Assembly: GCF_035083965.1 (NCBI RefSeq)
Contig: NC_089738.1
Location: 8,644,734 to 8,708,733, forward strand
Source of the DNA: Branchiostoma lanceolatum
Taxonomy: Eukaryota; Chordata; Leptocardii; Amphioxiformes; Branchiostomatidae
Length of the DNA: 64,000 bases
Reading direction: 5' to 3'
Shown here: positions 28,801 to 43,800 of the stretch, one piece after another
Layout of the letters: each line of letters begins with the position of its first letter
Position numbering within the stretch: position 1 is the stretch's first letter
Position numbers and translations under genes: made by a program
Notes under the pieces: generated by a model
The model's database searches: none
What the model saw: only the letters and a program-made list of their open reading frames with translations
Told to the model about the DNA's origin: nothing

Positions 28801-31800
28801 TTGAAAAACATTACATGTATTTTTATACATACAAATAGTAGGTTAATGTTATGTATTTATCTTATTTGACCACTGGCTGATGAGTGCATGAGTGGAATAC
28901 CGGTAATATATTTTATACTTAAAAAACATTAGCTTTGTACATAAAAATAACATGTACGATGTATCTATCTTGTTTCAGTGCTAAGCCAGTCCTGGTATCA
29001 CAAGATGTCTCCCCTGTGTCAGTGGACAGTGGAATGCATACCGCACGGGGCCAGTGGTCAAGCAGACTGGACGGGGAATTGGCGTCAGAGCGGCGAAACA
29101 GTCGGTCCGAGTCGCTGTACGTAGAGAACCAGATACTACGCGACAGTGTGGAGAGGGAACGTTTCCGACGCAAGGTAATAGAGTATTCTAGTCAGCATCA
29201 GGACATTAGAGGACTAAGGCTGTTCTTCTGGGCTCTGATATGATGTGATATCTGATATGTTATACATGATATTGCATGCTTGTGGAAGTTGTGGTATGTT
29301 CTCTCATGTCAAAGCTAATTTGTTGATAAGGACTCGTCGTGGAAGAGAAATAGTTTTTGTGTTTCAAATTGTTAGTGTGTTGTTGGTGTTTAGGGCTGTG
29401 AATAAGTGCAGGTTAATATTTTTCAGCACTGTGAACAGCAAATCCAAGAGCTCCAGAGCAAGGTAGGCATTCATGTGGGAGATTTTGAATAAAATTTTCA
29501 CTTGATATGTTATAAAGTCAGATTTGATACATCGAAACCTAAATGTTCCCATTAAGGTAAATTTCAGGCTGACATAGTTACTATTTGTCTTGCAATACAT
29601 GGTATGTGCTAAGTTATTAAAGTAGTCAATAATATTATCATTCATTTGACAAATTTCACCTTCAGATTCTGGAACTGCAGCAACAATTAGCAGTAGCTGT
29701 CTCCACAGACAAGAAGAAGGATGTCATGATTGAACAACTTGATAAGGTTTGGCTCTCATATTCTGTGTTAAGTATTGATTATGAAATATAAAACATTGAG
29801 TCGGTTTATGTTGCTTTGAAATCTGTGATTTGTGAAGGTTCTACACACACAGTAGCCCTACAGAGTGATACGGTAACAACAGCGTAAAGTGTTTTTTATT
29901 CTATTTTACAGACCCTTGCTAAAGTTGTGGAGGGCTGGAAGAAACAGGACACTGAGAAAACTGACCTGATCAGGAAGCTGAAAGAAGAGAAGTTTGCCAT
30001 AGAGAAGGGACATTCCAGACAACAGGAGGTGATCATCAGAAAAAAGACATTTGCATCAACTTTGATTTAGAATTATACTGTAACACAAACCAAACCAAAA
30101 CAAAATAAAATAACCAGTAAATCCTTGTACATGTAGTACAAATATAAGTTATCCTTGCTAATTCAAATATATGTTTCCTAACTCCTGTGTTTTCCATATA
30201 GGTGTTGATGAACTTTGAGAAGGACCTTGCCCAGGCTGTGGAACAGCTGGCCATAGAGCAGCAGAGAGCCAGCATGGCTGAACAGGAGAAAGTAGCTCAG
30301 GTATGGACTTCAGCAGATGGAAAATATTTTTAAAAGTTTATAAATTTAAAAAAATAAAATCATTAATAATGATATTAATCAGAAAAAAGTTGCTGTTAAG
30401 GTACAGATTACAGCATTGGGTGCAGAATATTAATTTAGAGATTAGGAGGAAAGATGCAGATATGATTTTGCTTCTAGAATATTGAAGGTACTGAGACGAT
30501 TCACATCACAGCTGTCTTAACCCTTTTTCCGCTGCCTACTAGTAACTCTATAACTAATAGAGAATGCTGGGGTGCCAAACTGCTACTTCAATGTGCTTAA
30601 GGTTTTAAGTGTTATGACTCAAATATGACTTTCACATTTTGAAGCCTAAGGCCACGCCAATTTAATTTCTTGGTTAACGGATTTAAAAAATAAAAAAAAA
30701 TTTATTAAAAAAAAAAATCATGAAAACAGAAGGGGGGAAAATAAAAATCCGTTAACCAAGAAATTGAATTGGTGTGGCCTAAAGGCCTACTAGTTATGTT
30801 CTTTTTTAAGAGAAGACCTTTTAGGATGCACAAATGTTGACAATGAGATACTTTTATACCCTACTTCTACCCATCTAAGTTAGCCACTTTCATTGATAGT
30901 TTCAAAAGCAGCAGGAGGAGAAAGCCAAGACATTGGACCTTCTTCAAGGAGAGAGGGAGAAAGCCATAAGAGTGGAGTCTGAGAGGGACCAGCTGTTACA
31001 GCAGAGGGAGGAGCTACAGAGGGAAGTGGAGAACTTCAACCAGATACTGGAAACGGTATAGATTCAATTCGTTCGTTCAGACCCTAAGCTTCTAGTGCCT
31101 AGTGGCACATAGATCAGCAACTTTCCTTGTTGTTTCAGTAGCAGCGGATATTTTTACAGGGAGGGGTTGAAAGCCCTCTTCTTTAACATGCTTGAGGCAT
31201 CTTCTTAAAGTTGAACACAGGACCCCCATTTTACATCCCCTAAGAAAGACAGTGCAGTCCCAACTAATTGGAACTAGGAGCTCAACTGTTAGGCCGCTAC
31301 CAGTTGAGCCACAGGGACATCACTATGGAATCATTAAAGCAGCATGTTTTCTATTCAATTTTTGTTTGTTTGAAACTTTGAAACCATTTTCTACATAAAA
31401 GGGAATGATAGCTGATACTGTTTATTTTTTACAATCACGTTCTTTGGACACCAAACTTACAAAGCACAGAGAACATTGACAAATTGGTCAAGAGGATAGC
31501 AAAGAACATATCATAAATCATTATTTGTCAGCCTTGAAAATTTTACATGTATTTAGATGTATGTGAATTATTTTCTTTTGTAGGAAAGGAGTACTTTGAG
31601 AGCTAGAGAAGAAGAACTGCACCAACAACTAGATGTGCTGACAGAAAAGCACCAAGAAGTGGTGGATCAGGAAAAGGTAATAACAATGTATTTTGTTGAA
31701 AAACAATAGAATTTTTATAAATTTAAGGTGGGGGACAGGCATGCGGAAGCACTTCTTGGGTGTCTTGAAAATACTACTTAGTGTTTCTTGTGGCTCTTGA

Positions 31801-34800
31801 TTTTTTTTCTCCTAGTACCTCTGTGCAAGACAATAATTTATGCAAATTTTTATGACGTCATGATGACGTCTTCAACAATTACAGGGCCACACCCTTTTTT
31901 GCAAAAGTGTTTTTTCCTCGCTAACGATCTAATGTACAAAGCTAATATTTTAGGGACAGATGCATAATAATGCCATTGGTCAATACACGGGCTCCTTTTC
32001 TGATATCTTTTTAAATTAATTTTTGGTGAAATTTTTTCAACAATTTAATGAGAACCTCCTTCTGTGGGCCCTCACACATTATCAAAGTATCAAAATGCTT
32101 ATGCCACCCATGAGAGGCAAGTTCAGGTGGTAAACCTCAGAACAGCATTTCTTTTTCTGCCCTATCACATACAGTTTATTCAAACTTTTGCCTTTAAAAT
32201 CATGCTGTAGGGGTAGTATTCATGAAATTGGCATTTAGTAATCGTAAAATGACCCCAAATCACCATTATTTGCTTTTTTCCCTATCACGCAAGTACTAAC
32301 AGTGACATATGGGTCAATAACCTCTGCAAACACACTATCTGACCAGTGGTAGAAATACTTTTTTTCAGTGTTCTGCAATATTGCAGAATGTCAATTTTTT
32401 TTTCTGCAATTTGAAAATATTTTCTGCAAATACACATTAGTAGGCATTATTAAGTTGAGAAGGTTGAAGTATGGAGGCATGCATGCCTCCATACTTCAAC
32501 CTTCTCAACTTAATAATGCCTACTAACTTACATTATATCTAGAGTTTTGCAACATTGCTGTCATTCTTTATTTTCTCACTCCATCTTTGATTATCACTAG
32601 CAAAGTTTTTAAGAGGAATAACATGCATGTGTGTGAAAAATATTCAAATTAATAGCAAAAATTGCAACAGCAAAAGTATATTTATTCAATATCAATCAAA
32701 TCAAATATTCTTTTGATCATTTCAGTATTTGTATCAAAATTAAAAACAAATTCAACAGCCTGCTTGATAAGGAGGACAAGGGAATTATATCCTTGCGAGA
32801 AATACGTGTTGTGATGCGTATTATGAGTAATGAATAAGATCGCACGACCTGTGACACTGCCACGGCCCACAGAAAACATGACAAAAACCGAGAAAAAAAT
32901 GTAAGATTTAAAATAAAACGCCTTTACGCAAACCTTGGCCTCTGTGTAGTTTTGTGTATAAATCTGAAACATTGCTATCGGTTTCAAACATCGGACTCCG
33001 ACTTCGGACATTCGGGGAGACTCCAGAGACGGCCCGGCGATGTTAATTTTACACGTGGGTGCCCCCCTCCCCACTGCGTCGGCACAGGAGAAAATGTTCC
33101 GCCTTTTCCACACAAGGCGGTGCTCAATATCTATCCGAGTACTTCTCAACTTCATCGCTGCCGTCTGGGCTTCAAGGACCACGGGCTAATGTAGTGGCCA
33201 CCATTTCGTTCCTTCTGTCATCGCGCCCATGCCCCGAGTTCGGGCTCTGAAGAAATAGCAGTTTGCGACTTGGACATACTTGTTCACGCTAGAAACATCC
33301 GGGAATTGTTTTCCAGACTTTTGCCGACCCCAAGATCGTGACCGCGAAGATTAGCGAGGGTTGACGGAAATGCACGAATTTGACATTTTCTTACATGATT
33401 CGTCCCCGAAGTTATCACGGAAAGTGTCGAAACTCCCCGAAAAAAAATGACCTCAAGTAGCACCAGGCAGTTGGAATGCACCAAAACGCCGCCATCTCGC
33501 GCGGCGCTGTGGATTTCAGTTTATTTTATACAGCGCCGCTAGTTTGCTTAGTACTAGTAGGTCTATATAATCTCCTGAATTGAGAGCCATTGAATCCGGG
33601 GTCTGATTTTTTTTCTTCTGCAAAATTGCAGATTGTTTAATTTTTCTTCTGCAATCTTGAAAATCTTTATGCAATTTGCAGATTGCAGACGGGTATTTCG
33701 AACGCTGCTGACAGTCAGAGCAGTGTTCACAGCTAGGCCAGAGAATCAAGATCTCCAGAGGGAGGGAGGGAATAGCCGAAATGGGGGCCCCTGATTGGCC
33801 AGGCTGTTCCAAAAGGTATCGGCACCCTGTCAGGACGTTGGAAACTGCAACTTTGCCCTTGAAGTTTGCGGTAAACTGATAACCTATGTAGGAAAATGAT
33901 GCCAGATAATGAAAATAGACCTATAGGCTATACAGCTAACAAATCAGATGGTTATTTTGTCTAGATATTTTTGTTGAAAATGTGCTGCCGCATGCCTGTA
34001 CCCCACCTTAAGCCTGAAATTGGATAGATGTAGACTATATATCATAGAACACTACATGTGCATGTGTAATTTTAGATGTAAACATGTTGAATCATACTGT
34101 TAGCATAAATATAGTGTATTTAAAAACAGTGGACTACAGTTCACCATGACTGTTTAGAATAGTGTACCTCAAGGATCCCTTCTCTGTCCCCCAGGCTGCA
34201 GTCCATGCTGAGTCCCAGAAGGCCCAGGAACACCAGAAGGCTCTGTCCTCCGCACACAACGAAATCAGCCAGCTGAAGATGGAACTCAGTGCAGCCGACA
34301 GAGACAAGGTATCCACAAATTAGTGTTTCCAAGGTTGTAGAATATAGTAGTCTCAATCAAACTGCCCATACTTCTAGTGGAGACACTATACAGGAATATA
34401 TTGTAGAATACAACCAATAAAACCTTATTCCATCAAATCTGTACAAGTGACCAACTGTACAGTACAAAAGGAGAACCTGGCCAATGTGACCTCCTCTTGG
34501 TAGTCCCTTAGATAATTTTCCCCATTGATACAAGTATTAAGAATCTGGTCTATATAGTGACCACCTGTCCACACAAACTGGATTTTATCGGTCCCCTGAG
34601 TGGTCTTCTTGGGCAGTTTTGACTGTATGGGAATGGAATTGCCTTGCATACTACCACTACTACTAACTGCTGCTACTGTCAGCATAGACCCTGAAGTAAA
34701 GATTGATTTGGACTTTGTATCATCTTTTGATCTCCCTCGATTCAGTTCAGGTTTAGTAACTAAATTTTCTGAGTGTGCCTGCATTGCTGTGTAACAGTTT

Positions 34801-37800
34801 ATGGTTCTTGTTCCAACAGGAGAACTTGAAGATGGAGTTGAGTCTCCAGGAGGCCAAGTTTGAGGCCAGTCAGAGTAAGCTGGAGGCAGAGTACCAGGCT
34901 GAACAGGAGAGGAAGGTAACACTAGATACTCAAAACAGTTTTTTACCCGTCCTAGTCTGAATGTGATACTCATTTCTTATTGAGGTTTTCTACTCTACTT
35001 AAGCCTTTTTTAAGTCTAGAATTTTTAAAAAAGTTGACAAGTTTCATTCTTTTGCAATACCCTGACTGTCTTCCATAGAAATGGGAACCAATTTTTCCTA
35101 CCAATGTGAATCCATAAAAAATACTTCCTGTAGATTGTGAATATTTTCATGCTGGTTTTATTTGTGCCTTTTAGCAGGGACCTCTCCCTGTCACTGCGAA
35201 TATGTATGACTACTGTACTGCAAATTCAAAACACTGCAAAAACCTCCCTTTTTTTCTCCTACTGGGAAAGGAAATCATCACAAAACTAAGTAGATTTTAC
35301 CGTTACAGTAGTAATAGTCATAACTAAATGTGAAATCTTTTTCCAGATGAGCCAGCAGCTTGCAGAGGCTCATGAACAGCTGACCCAGACTGAGGAGAAG
35401 CTGAGGGAGCAGCACAGACGGCAGATTCAGGAGGTGGCAGACAGACACAGACAGGACCTGGACAAACACATGAGACAGTTCGACCAAGAGCTGGAGCAAA
35501 AGGAGACCAAGCTTCGAGAAACATGCCAAGACTATGACGACAGGTACGCACCAGAGCGCAAACAAGCAAACAAACAAGTTTATCCGTATTGGTAGAAGTG
35601 TTTATGGAGAAAAAATTTTAAAGTGTAAATTCTTGAACAAAAAGATTTGGACTTGAAAAAATTTTCAACTGTACAAACTCCAGTCTTTGTAAAGAAATGA
35701 GTGGATCCACTGCAAAATTGCTAGCACTGAGGGAAACATTTTGACATGACATAGTTGTTCTGACCTCTTTTGATTTCTCTTTCTATATTCATTAATAGAT
35801 AATACAGCTGCCTATGTCTTCAGTAATGAAATAAATATTTCATAAGTGTTGTTTTTTTAGGATTTTGATATTTTAATGCAGATTTTATATTCCTAACCCC
35901 AAACGTAGTTGCTTGTGTCAAATTATGCCTATTCCTTTTCTGAACCAAGGGAAGGGACAGTGTTAGTGTGAATGTCTATGAGCACCAAGGAAAGGGACAG
36001 TGTCAGTGTGAATGTCTATGAGCACCAAGGAAAAGGACAGTGTCAGTGTGAATGTCTATCAGCACCAAGGAAAGGGACAGTGTCAGTGTGAATGTCTATG
36101 AACACCAAGGAAAGATACAGTGTTATTGTGAATGTCTATTAGCACCAAGGAAAGGGACAGTGTCAGTGTGAATGTCTATGAACACCAAGGAAAGGGACAG
36201 TGTCAGTGTGAATGTCTATCAGCACCAAGGAAAGATACAGTGTTATTGTGAATGTCTATCAGCACCAAGGAAAGGGACAGTGTCAGTGTGAATGTCTATC
36301 AGCACCAAGGAAAGATACAGTGTTATTGTGAATGTCTATCAGCACCAAGGAGAGGGACAGTGTCAGTGTGAATGTCTATCAACACCAAGGAAAGGGACAG
36401 TGTTAGTGTGAATGTCTATCAGCACCAAGGAAAGGGACAGAGTCAGTGTGAATGTCTATCAGCACCAAGGAAAGGGACAGTGTCAGTGTGAATGTCTATC
36501 AGCACCAAGGAAAAGGACTGTCAGTGTGAATGTCTATCAACACCAAGGAAAAGGACAGTGTCAGTGTGAATGTCTATCAGCACCAAGGAGAGGGACAGTG
36601 TAAGTCTGGAAGTCTACCAGCACCGAGAGGGACAGTGTTAGTGTGAATGTCTATCAGCACCAAGGAAAGGGACAGTGTCAGTGTGAATGTCTATGAACAC
36701 CAAGGAAAGATACAGTGTTATTGTGAATGTCTATTAGCACCAAGGAAAGGGACAGTGTCAGTGTGAATGTCTATGAACACCAAGGAAAGGGACAGTGTCA
36801 GTGTGAATGTCTATCAGCACCAAGGAAAGATACAGTGTTATTGTGAATGTCTATCAGCACCAAGGAGAGGGACAGTGTCAGTGTGAATGTCTATCAACAC
36901 CAAGGAAAGGGACAGTGTTAGTGTGAATGTCTATCAGCACCAAGGAAAGGGACAGAGTCAGTGTGAATGTCTATCAGCACCAAGGAAAAGGACTGTCAGT
37001 GTGAATGTCTATCAACACCAAGGAAAAGGACAGTGTCAGTGTGAATGTCTATCAGCACCAAGGAGAGGGACAGTGTAAGTCTGGAAGTCTACCAGCACCG
37101 AGAGGGACAGTGTTAGTGTGAATGTCTATCAGCACCAAGGAAAGATACAGTGTTATTGTGAATGTCTATCAGCACCAAGGAGAGGGACAGTGTCAGTGTG
37201 AATGTCTATCAACACCAAGGAAAGGGACAGTGTTAGTGTGAATGTCTATCAGCACCAAGGAAAGGGACAGAGTCAGTGTGAATGTCTATCAGCACCAAGG
37301 AAAAGGACTGTCAGTGTGAATGTCTATCAACACCAAGGAAAAGGACAGTGTCAGTGTGAATGTCTATCAGCACCAAGGAGAGGGACAGTGTAAGTCTGGA
37401 AGTCTACCAGCACCGAGAGGGACAGTGTTAGTGTGAATGTCTATCAGCACCAAGGAGAGGGACAGTGTTAGTGTGAATGTCTATCAGCATCAAGGAGAGG
37501 GACCGTGTTAGTGTGAATGTCTGTCAGCACCAAGGAAAGGGACAGTGTCAGTGTGAATGTCTATCAGCACCAAGGAAAGGGACAGTGTCAGTGTGAATGT
37601 CTATCAGCACCAAGGAAAAGGACTGTCAGTGTGAATGTCTATCAACACCAAGGAAAAGGACAGTGTCAGTGTGAATGTCTATCAGCACCAAGGAGAGGGA
37701 CAGTGTAAGTCTGGAAGTCTACCAGCACCGAGAGGGACAGTGTTAGTGTGAATGTCTATCAGCACCAAGGAGAGGGACAGTGTCAGTGTGAATGTCTATC

Positions 37801-40800
37801 AGCACCAAGGAAAGGGACAGTGTCAGTGTGAATGTCTATCAGCACCAAGGAAAAGGACTGTCAGTGTGAATGTCTATCAACACCAAGGAAAAGGACAGTG
37901 TCAGTGTGAATGTCTATCAGCACCAAGGAGAGGGACAGTGTAAGTCTGGAAGTCTACCAGCACCGAGAGGGACAGTGTTAGTGTGAATGTCTATCAGCAC
38001 CAAGGAAAGATACAGTGTTATTGTGAATGTCTATCAGCACCAAGGAAAGGGACAGTGTCAGTGTGAATGTCTATCAACACCAAGGAAAGGGACCGTGTTA
38101 GTGTGAATGTCTATCAGCACCAAGGAAAGGGACAGTGTCAGTGTGAATGTCTATCAGCACCAAGGAAAAGGACTGTCAGTGTGAATGTCTATCAACACCA
38201 AGGAAAAGGACAGTGTCAGTGTGAATGTCTATCAGCACCAAGGAGAGGGACAGTGTAAGTCTGGAAGTCTACCAGCACCGAGAGGGACAGTGTTAGTGTG
38301 AATGTCTATCAGCACCAAGGAGAGGGACAGTGTTAGTGTGAATGTCTATCAGCATCAAGGAGAGGGACCGTGTTAGTGTGAATGTCTGTCAGCACCAAGG
38401 AAAGGGACAGTGTCAGTGTGAATGTCTATCAGCACCAAGGAAAGGGACAGTGTCAGTGTGAATGTCTATCAGCACCAAGGAAAAGGACTGTCAGTGTGAA
38501 TGTCTATCAACACCAAGGAAAAGGACAGTGTCAGTGTGAATGTCTATCAGCACCAAGGAGAGGGACAGTGTAAGTCTGGAAGTCTACCAGCACCGAGAGG
38601 GACAGTGTTAGTGTGAATGTCTATCAGCACCAAGGAGAGGGACAGTGTTAGTGTGAATGTCTATCAGCATCAAGGAGAGGGACCGTGTTAGTGTGAATGT
38701 CTATCAGCATCAAGGAGAGGGACCGTGTTAGTGTGAATGTCTGTCAGCACCAAGGAGAGGGACATAGTGTTATGCTTATGTGTTTTTACTAGGATTTCAG
38801 AGGCCAGAGAGAAGATGTCTGCCCTGAGTCGTGAAAATAACAAACTGGAGAGCCAGAAAAACGTCATGAAGACAAGACTACAGGCTCTGATTCAGTCCCA
38901 TGTCAAGGAGGCCATGTTACTGTTGTCTGATGTCACGTCAGATGGGCTGTCCAGCTCTGCTGAGGTATGACTACAAATCATAACACAACAGTCATGTTTG
39001 TCATTATATTATTATGTACAACCAAAAACAGTGGTGTCGTATTTACGCAACAGTTAGAGTGTTCAGCCCAGAACCTAGAGCTCCTGATTTCCAATCCCTT
39101 AACATGCCACTGATGTTGTGCCCTTGGGAAAGCCACTTTACACAGTTTTCCTCACTACGTCCAGGTGTAGAAATGGGTACCTGACTTCAGTTGGGAAGGT
39201 AAAAGGCAGTGGAGGGAGAGGGTTAGGCTCCACCTTCCAATACCATGCCCTAGATATAGTGTATAACAACTCACTGCCCTACAGCCTCAAAAAGGCTATG
39301 GGACTACCTTTCCCTTTTTTTTTTCCAAACAAAAATCTTTAAGCATCACGGTATGTTGTGGGGAGTACATTATGAATTCTGATTCATGATTGGTCAGACT
39401 TGTTCTGATAGTATTATTGGTGTTGGGTGATATGCAAATCGCATCATCTTTGACAAGTTGGTTCTTACTCGTTGTTGTTGCAGCCCCTTGTCAGCAGCAC
39501 ATTTCGACTTGGTGCACAACAGAGTGTGAATAATGCAGGAACAACGCGATCAGGGCTAGGTGTGAGCCTTGGACCCTCCATGTTCTCTGTCAGTGGACAT
39601 CCTGGCATACTGGACACCACTGGAAACAGTGTTCCATGGAGCACACAGGTAACACAGCTGTCATGCCAAGATAAAAATGCAAAGCAAAATTGAATTTCTC
39701 AGTTCTCAGACTTTTGCAAGAAGTTATTGGAGCAGACAGTCAAAATAATACTATATCATTGTTGAATGTGAGTTGAAATCAGAAAATGCTGTCATGCAAG
39801 AAAGAGTTGGTAAGATACACAATGAGAAATAAACTGTTTTCCAACTCAAAAAAAATTGTGACCTAATCACTCAGTCTTCATCAGCTATCAGACAACAGAA
39901 AATTATGTATTTTGGTGTTGTACATGTAGGTGTGACTTAAAAAGGGTTGTGTTTGTCCCAGCTGCAAGTTGTTATAATAATGTTTGCATCTTCTTTCATT
40001 GCAGAATTATTCAGAAACACTAGCTGTGAGACAAGATGGTGTGGAGGCTTCTGGGTACCTCAACCAAGATGAAATTCAGAAATGGGGCTTTTCCTCTCTC
40101 CTAGAATCTGTTGGTGAGTACATGTTGTGATGTAGTTCATAAGAAGTACAATGTTGTCTATGAAGGACGTAGCAAGAAATGATTTGCATTTGGAATTTTA
40201 CAGTGTTTGTAATTTTTCTTGTCTTGCGGTATTATGGAGCTAGATATGGACTGTGACCAGAGTAACTTCCAACTAATAGACTACCATATGTATAATGGAG
40301 GATAGGGACAAGTCGCAAAAGGTGATCCAGGCTTCTGGAGTTGCCATTGGATGATGTCCTAGATAATGACGACTACAATAACGTCCACTCTATAAATTCT
40401 TGAGATTATGATACACATGTAAGAGTAATGACTGAAGAACACCTTCAGCTATCCTGAAAAACACCTTCAGCTATCCACATATATCACGAAAGGGAGATGT
40501 AGGCATTCACCTCCAAATGGTTTGGTTTTATTTCAGGTGCTGAAAGATTAACTGTTCAAAGACAGGAAAAACCTGAGGTGTTTGCTGCACAGACTGCTAA
40601 CAATGTACCACAAGGGGAGAGATCTAGACAGGCCACAACAGAAATATACAGAGATATCGTAGGACCAGGAGAGAGACAGCCCACAGCAGAGGCACACAGA
40701 CAAACCACTGCCCAAGGGGAAAGACGGCCCACAGCAGATGTGCTCAGAGATATCGTTAGACCAGAGGAGAGACAGCCCAGTGCAGAGGTACACAGAGATA

Positions 40801-43800
40801 TTATGGGGCCAGAGGAGAGAGAGGCCACCGCAGAAGTACACAGACACACGACTGCCCCAAGGGAGAGACAGCCCAGTGACAGGACTATATACACCCATGT
40901 GGAGACAGGTCCTGACACACATGTTACATGGAGCCCAGAGTCGGCGATCGTGGCTGAGACACTCGGGTACACCGAGCAGGACATTGACGATGGGGCCAGC
41001 GTCGTGTCAACTGAACCAACAAGGTTAGTTATACAAACTTTACTCAACTTGAAGTCATTCTGTTCTGTACACTCTTCCACGATCACTTCATGCTGAAAAA
41101 TGCATTGTATATTATGTTTGTTAAATCCAAGAGTGATGATTTGTTATAATTTATTTTGATTTTGCTGTGTTATAGGACTCAGGAACACTGAAGATGATAC
41201 TTGAGATACTGCACAACAACTCACTATGTATAACATGCAAACAAACCTGTAATATGCACCAAGTATGTCACTGTTAGAAAGTTATATGTAGTTTATTTTC
41301 CTTCTGTTCCAGGCGGATGGTGGAGAGTCAGTATGAACCACTCCTGGAGAAGTTCAACCACCACGAGACCAAACAGTCCGAACTGCAACACTATGTGGAA
41401 CTGGTCAGTTAGATAACATTTTCACTCATGATATTCATATAACTAATCACACCATTTAGACGTACATACTATATAGTTTAACATAGGTTTTGAAGCATGT
41501 GACATCAAAATGCTGGTCATTTCTTTCCTTTCCCTGTTAGCTCAAATCTGAAAACTGCATGGTGAGGGATTTTTCTTTGGGGGTTGGATTGAAAGTTCAG
41601 CATTTCCACAATATATTTTCTACCAACAGAGAATATTCTAGATAAAACAAACTTCTCCTCTATAGTTGTATAATTTGAGCTTTGTTCCAACACAAAGGAA
41701 ACACTCACCATGAATTTTCAGTCAATCTCGCTGACCTTCATCAGATGTCTGATTCACTGCACTGAAAGTGGGTTGGCACAAAGCTCAAATGATACTATAC
41801 TAGTACAACTATAGATTCAACCAACACAGATGAGCTTTCACTTGAAACTTCTTCTCTAAATGTTGAGTATTTTATGTTGGCATAACGTTGACATTCATGT
41901 CCCTGTATCCAGCTCCTTCAGCAGTCACCAGGAGGATATGTGGATGTGTTTCCCAGTCAAGACAGGCCCGTACAGGAAAACAGACGTCAAACAGGTAAGG
42001 GCTTTTGATAATGGTCTTCCCTTCACCGTGTCCATTGATAATCTTCCATCACTGCATATTGTCAAGCTTGAAAATTTACACTATGATGTTTCTGGCCAAT
42101 TTGGTTAAGTATAGATTTCACTTGAAATAAGGTTTATTTAAACATGCAAAAGCCTTTTAGTTCTACTCCATATGCATACCATATAAATAATGTCTCAAAA
42201 ATTAATGATTTATCTATTTTCCAACTTTTGTAAGATTTGTGTGATTGAATGTTTGTATTTTTCCATACAGATGTGCAGACAGGACCGTCCAGTTTGGCCT
42301 TCCTCCCACCAGAGACTGTGATTTCCCCTCCTACATCTGCCAGGGCTCCACAGGTCACTACACGATATTGGCATTTTTACCTTTCAAAATGCTGCTTCCT
42401 CGTATTTTTATTAACCTTCTCCCTGCTGCATAAGCCCATAACCAATACAATGTCAGTGCCAAATGGCTACCTTAGCAGACTGAAGGTTAAATGATATAAC
42501 TTGTGGCCAAGTTTCAAATGGTTTCAATTCATCTTAACTTTGCAAAAGTTTTGGGCAATGTTGACAACCTAATGATCATGGTGAGAAGTTTTGATTTTTG
42601 TCTGTGAAGAATGGTTGAAACTTACGTAGGTCTAGAGCAGCAAGACTGTACAAGCATAGAAGGAGGAATGCTAGAGAGAGCCCTACTAAAGACTGAAATA
42701 CACATTTGTACCTGGACCAGAAGCAGACATTTTTAGTGCACAAGGCTTTGACTCTGTATTCTATTCTTATTGCTTCTAGAGTTATACAGTATCATGTGTC
42801 TTATACTGAACAATTTGATTCCATAATCTAAAATCATACTAATTTGTAGAATGCACCAATTTTGTTTTCCAGGTTGACGTTCAAGCAGTTGTTCCAAGTT
42901 CCCTTCAGTTCACCAACCGGTACATTCCCCAGCAGCCTGTGTCTGGGCCTCCAGATAGTCTTGTTCCCAGTGTACCAGACAAAGATAGCCTGGACCCCCA
43001 GCAACCACAACAGCCACCTACACTCAACACCCGTCCACCTCTCAGCACTGATTGGCTGACCCAACTCAGGACAACTGGGCCAAGCTTCCAGCCTGACAAC
43101 CAGCCTATACAGAGAGATGTGCATGCAGAAACTGGAGCTCATTTGAACACCAGCAGTCAAAATCTTATGTCTACAAACATCCCCATTATAAAAAGCAGGC
43201 TACCACCAACACAGGTTGGTTCTGGAGTCTCTCAGAGCTATCCGCCTATGATGGCCAGCAGTCCTAGAGTCTTGCCAGTGTCCAACAGCCACAAAGGAAC
43301 ACCCAGTAAAGATAGACAGTTCGGTCCAAGTGTGGTGACAAGGGTTCTGCCTACAGAGAGAGTGGAGGGGCAGCAAGCACCTGTTATTCAGAGAACAAAG
43401 GTTTCTCTGGGTGTGTCTCAACAGGCAGGAAGAGAGATCCCATTTGGATCATCAGGTAAAAAATTCTTTTAAATGTTCATCTGTAACACACCAGCTTCAC
43501 ACGTCGCAGGCAATTTTTTTTAAAATTGTACGGTTCTTGGTGGCAAATGGCACATCGGCAACCAAATCCGGTAGTCTGTTCTTTTGCACACTTTTCGACA
43601 GATTAGCCGAAAGAGGCATGGCGAGCATTAAATCCGAGGCATTAAGTCCAACGCTCCAACCGTTGCGCCACACCGGTAACAACACCGGTGTGTAGAAATG
43701 GTTTGATAAACATTTTCAAATAATGTGTGATAAAACAACTTTTTTTTCGTTTGCATGTAGAAGCTGTGCCCCAACATCAGCCGGTGTGGCCCAATGACCC

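Noticed and set aside
36412-38573. Repeated 63-codon frames (QGKGQCQCECLSAP)
   Set aside because: They come from the intronic 40-bp minisatellite, whose unit is not a multiple of three; the frames stop in every super-unit and centrobin exons flank the array.
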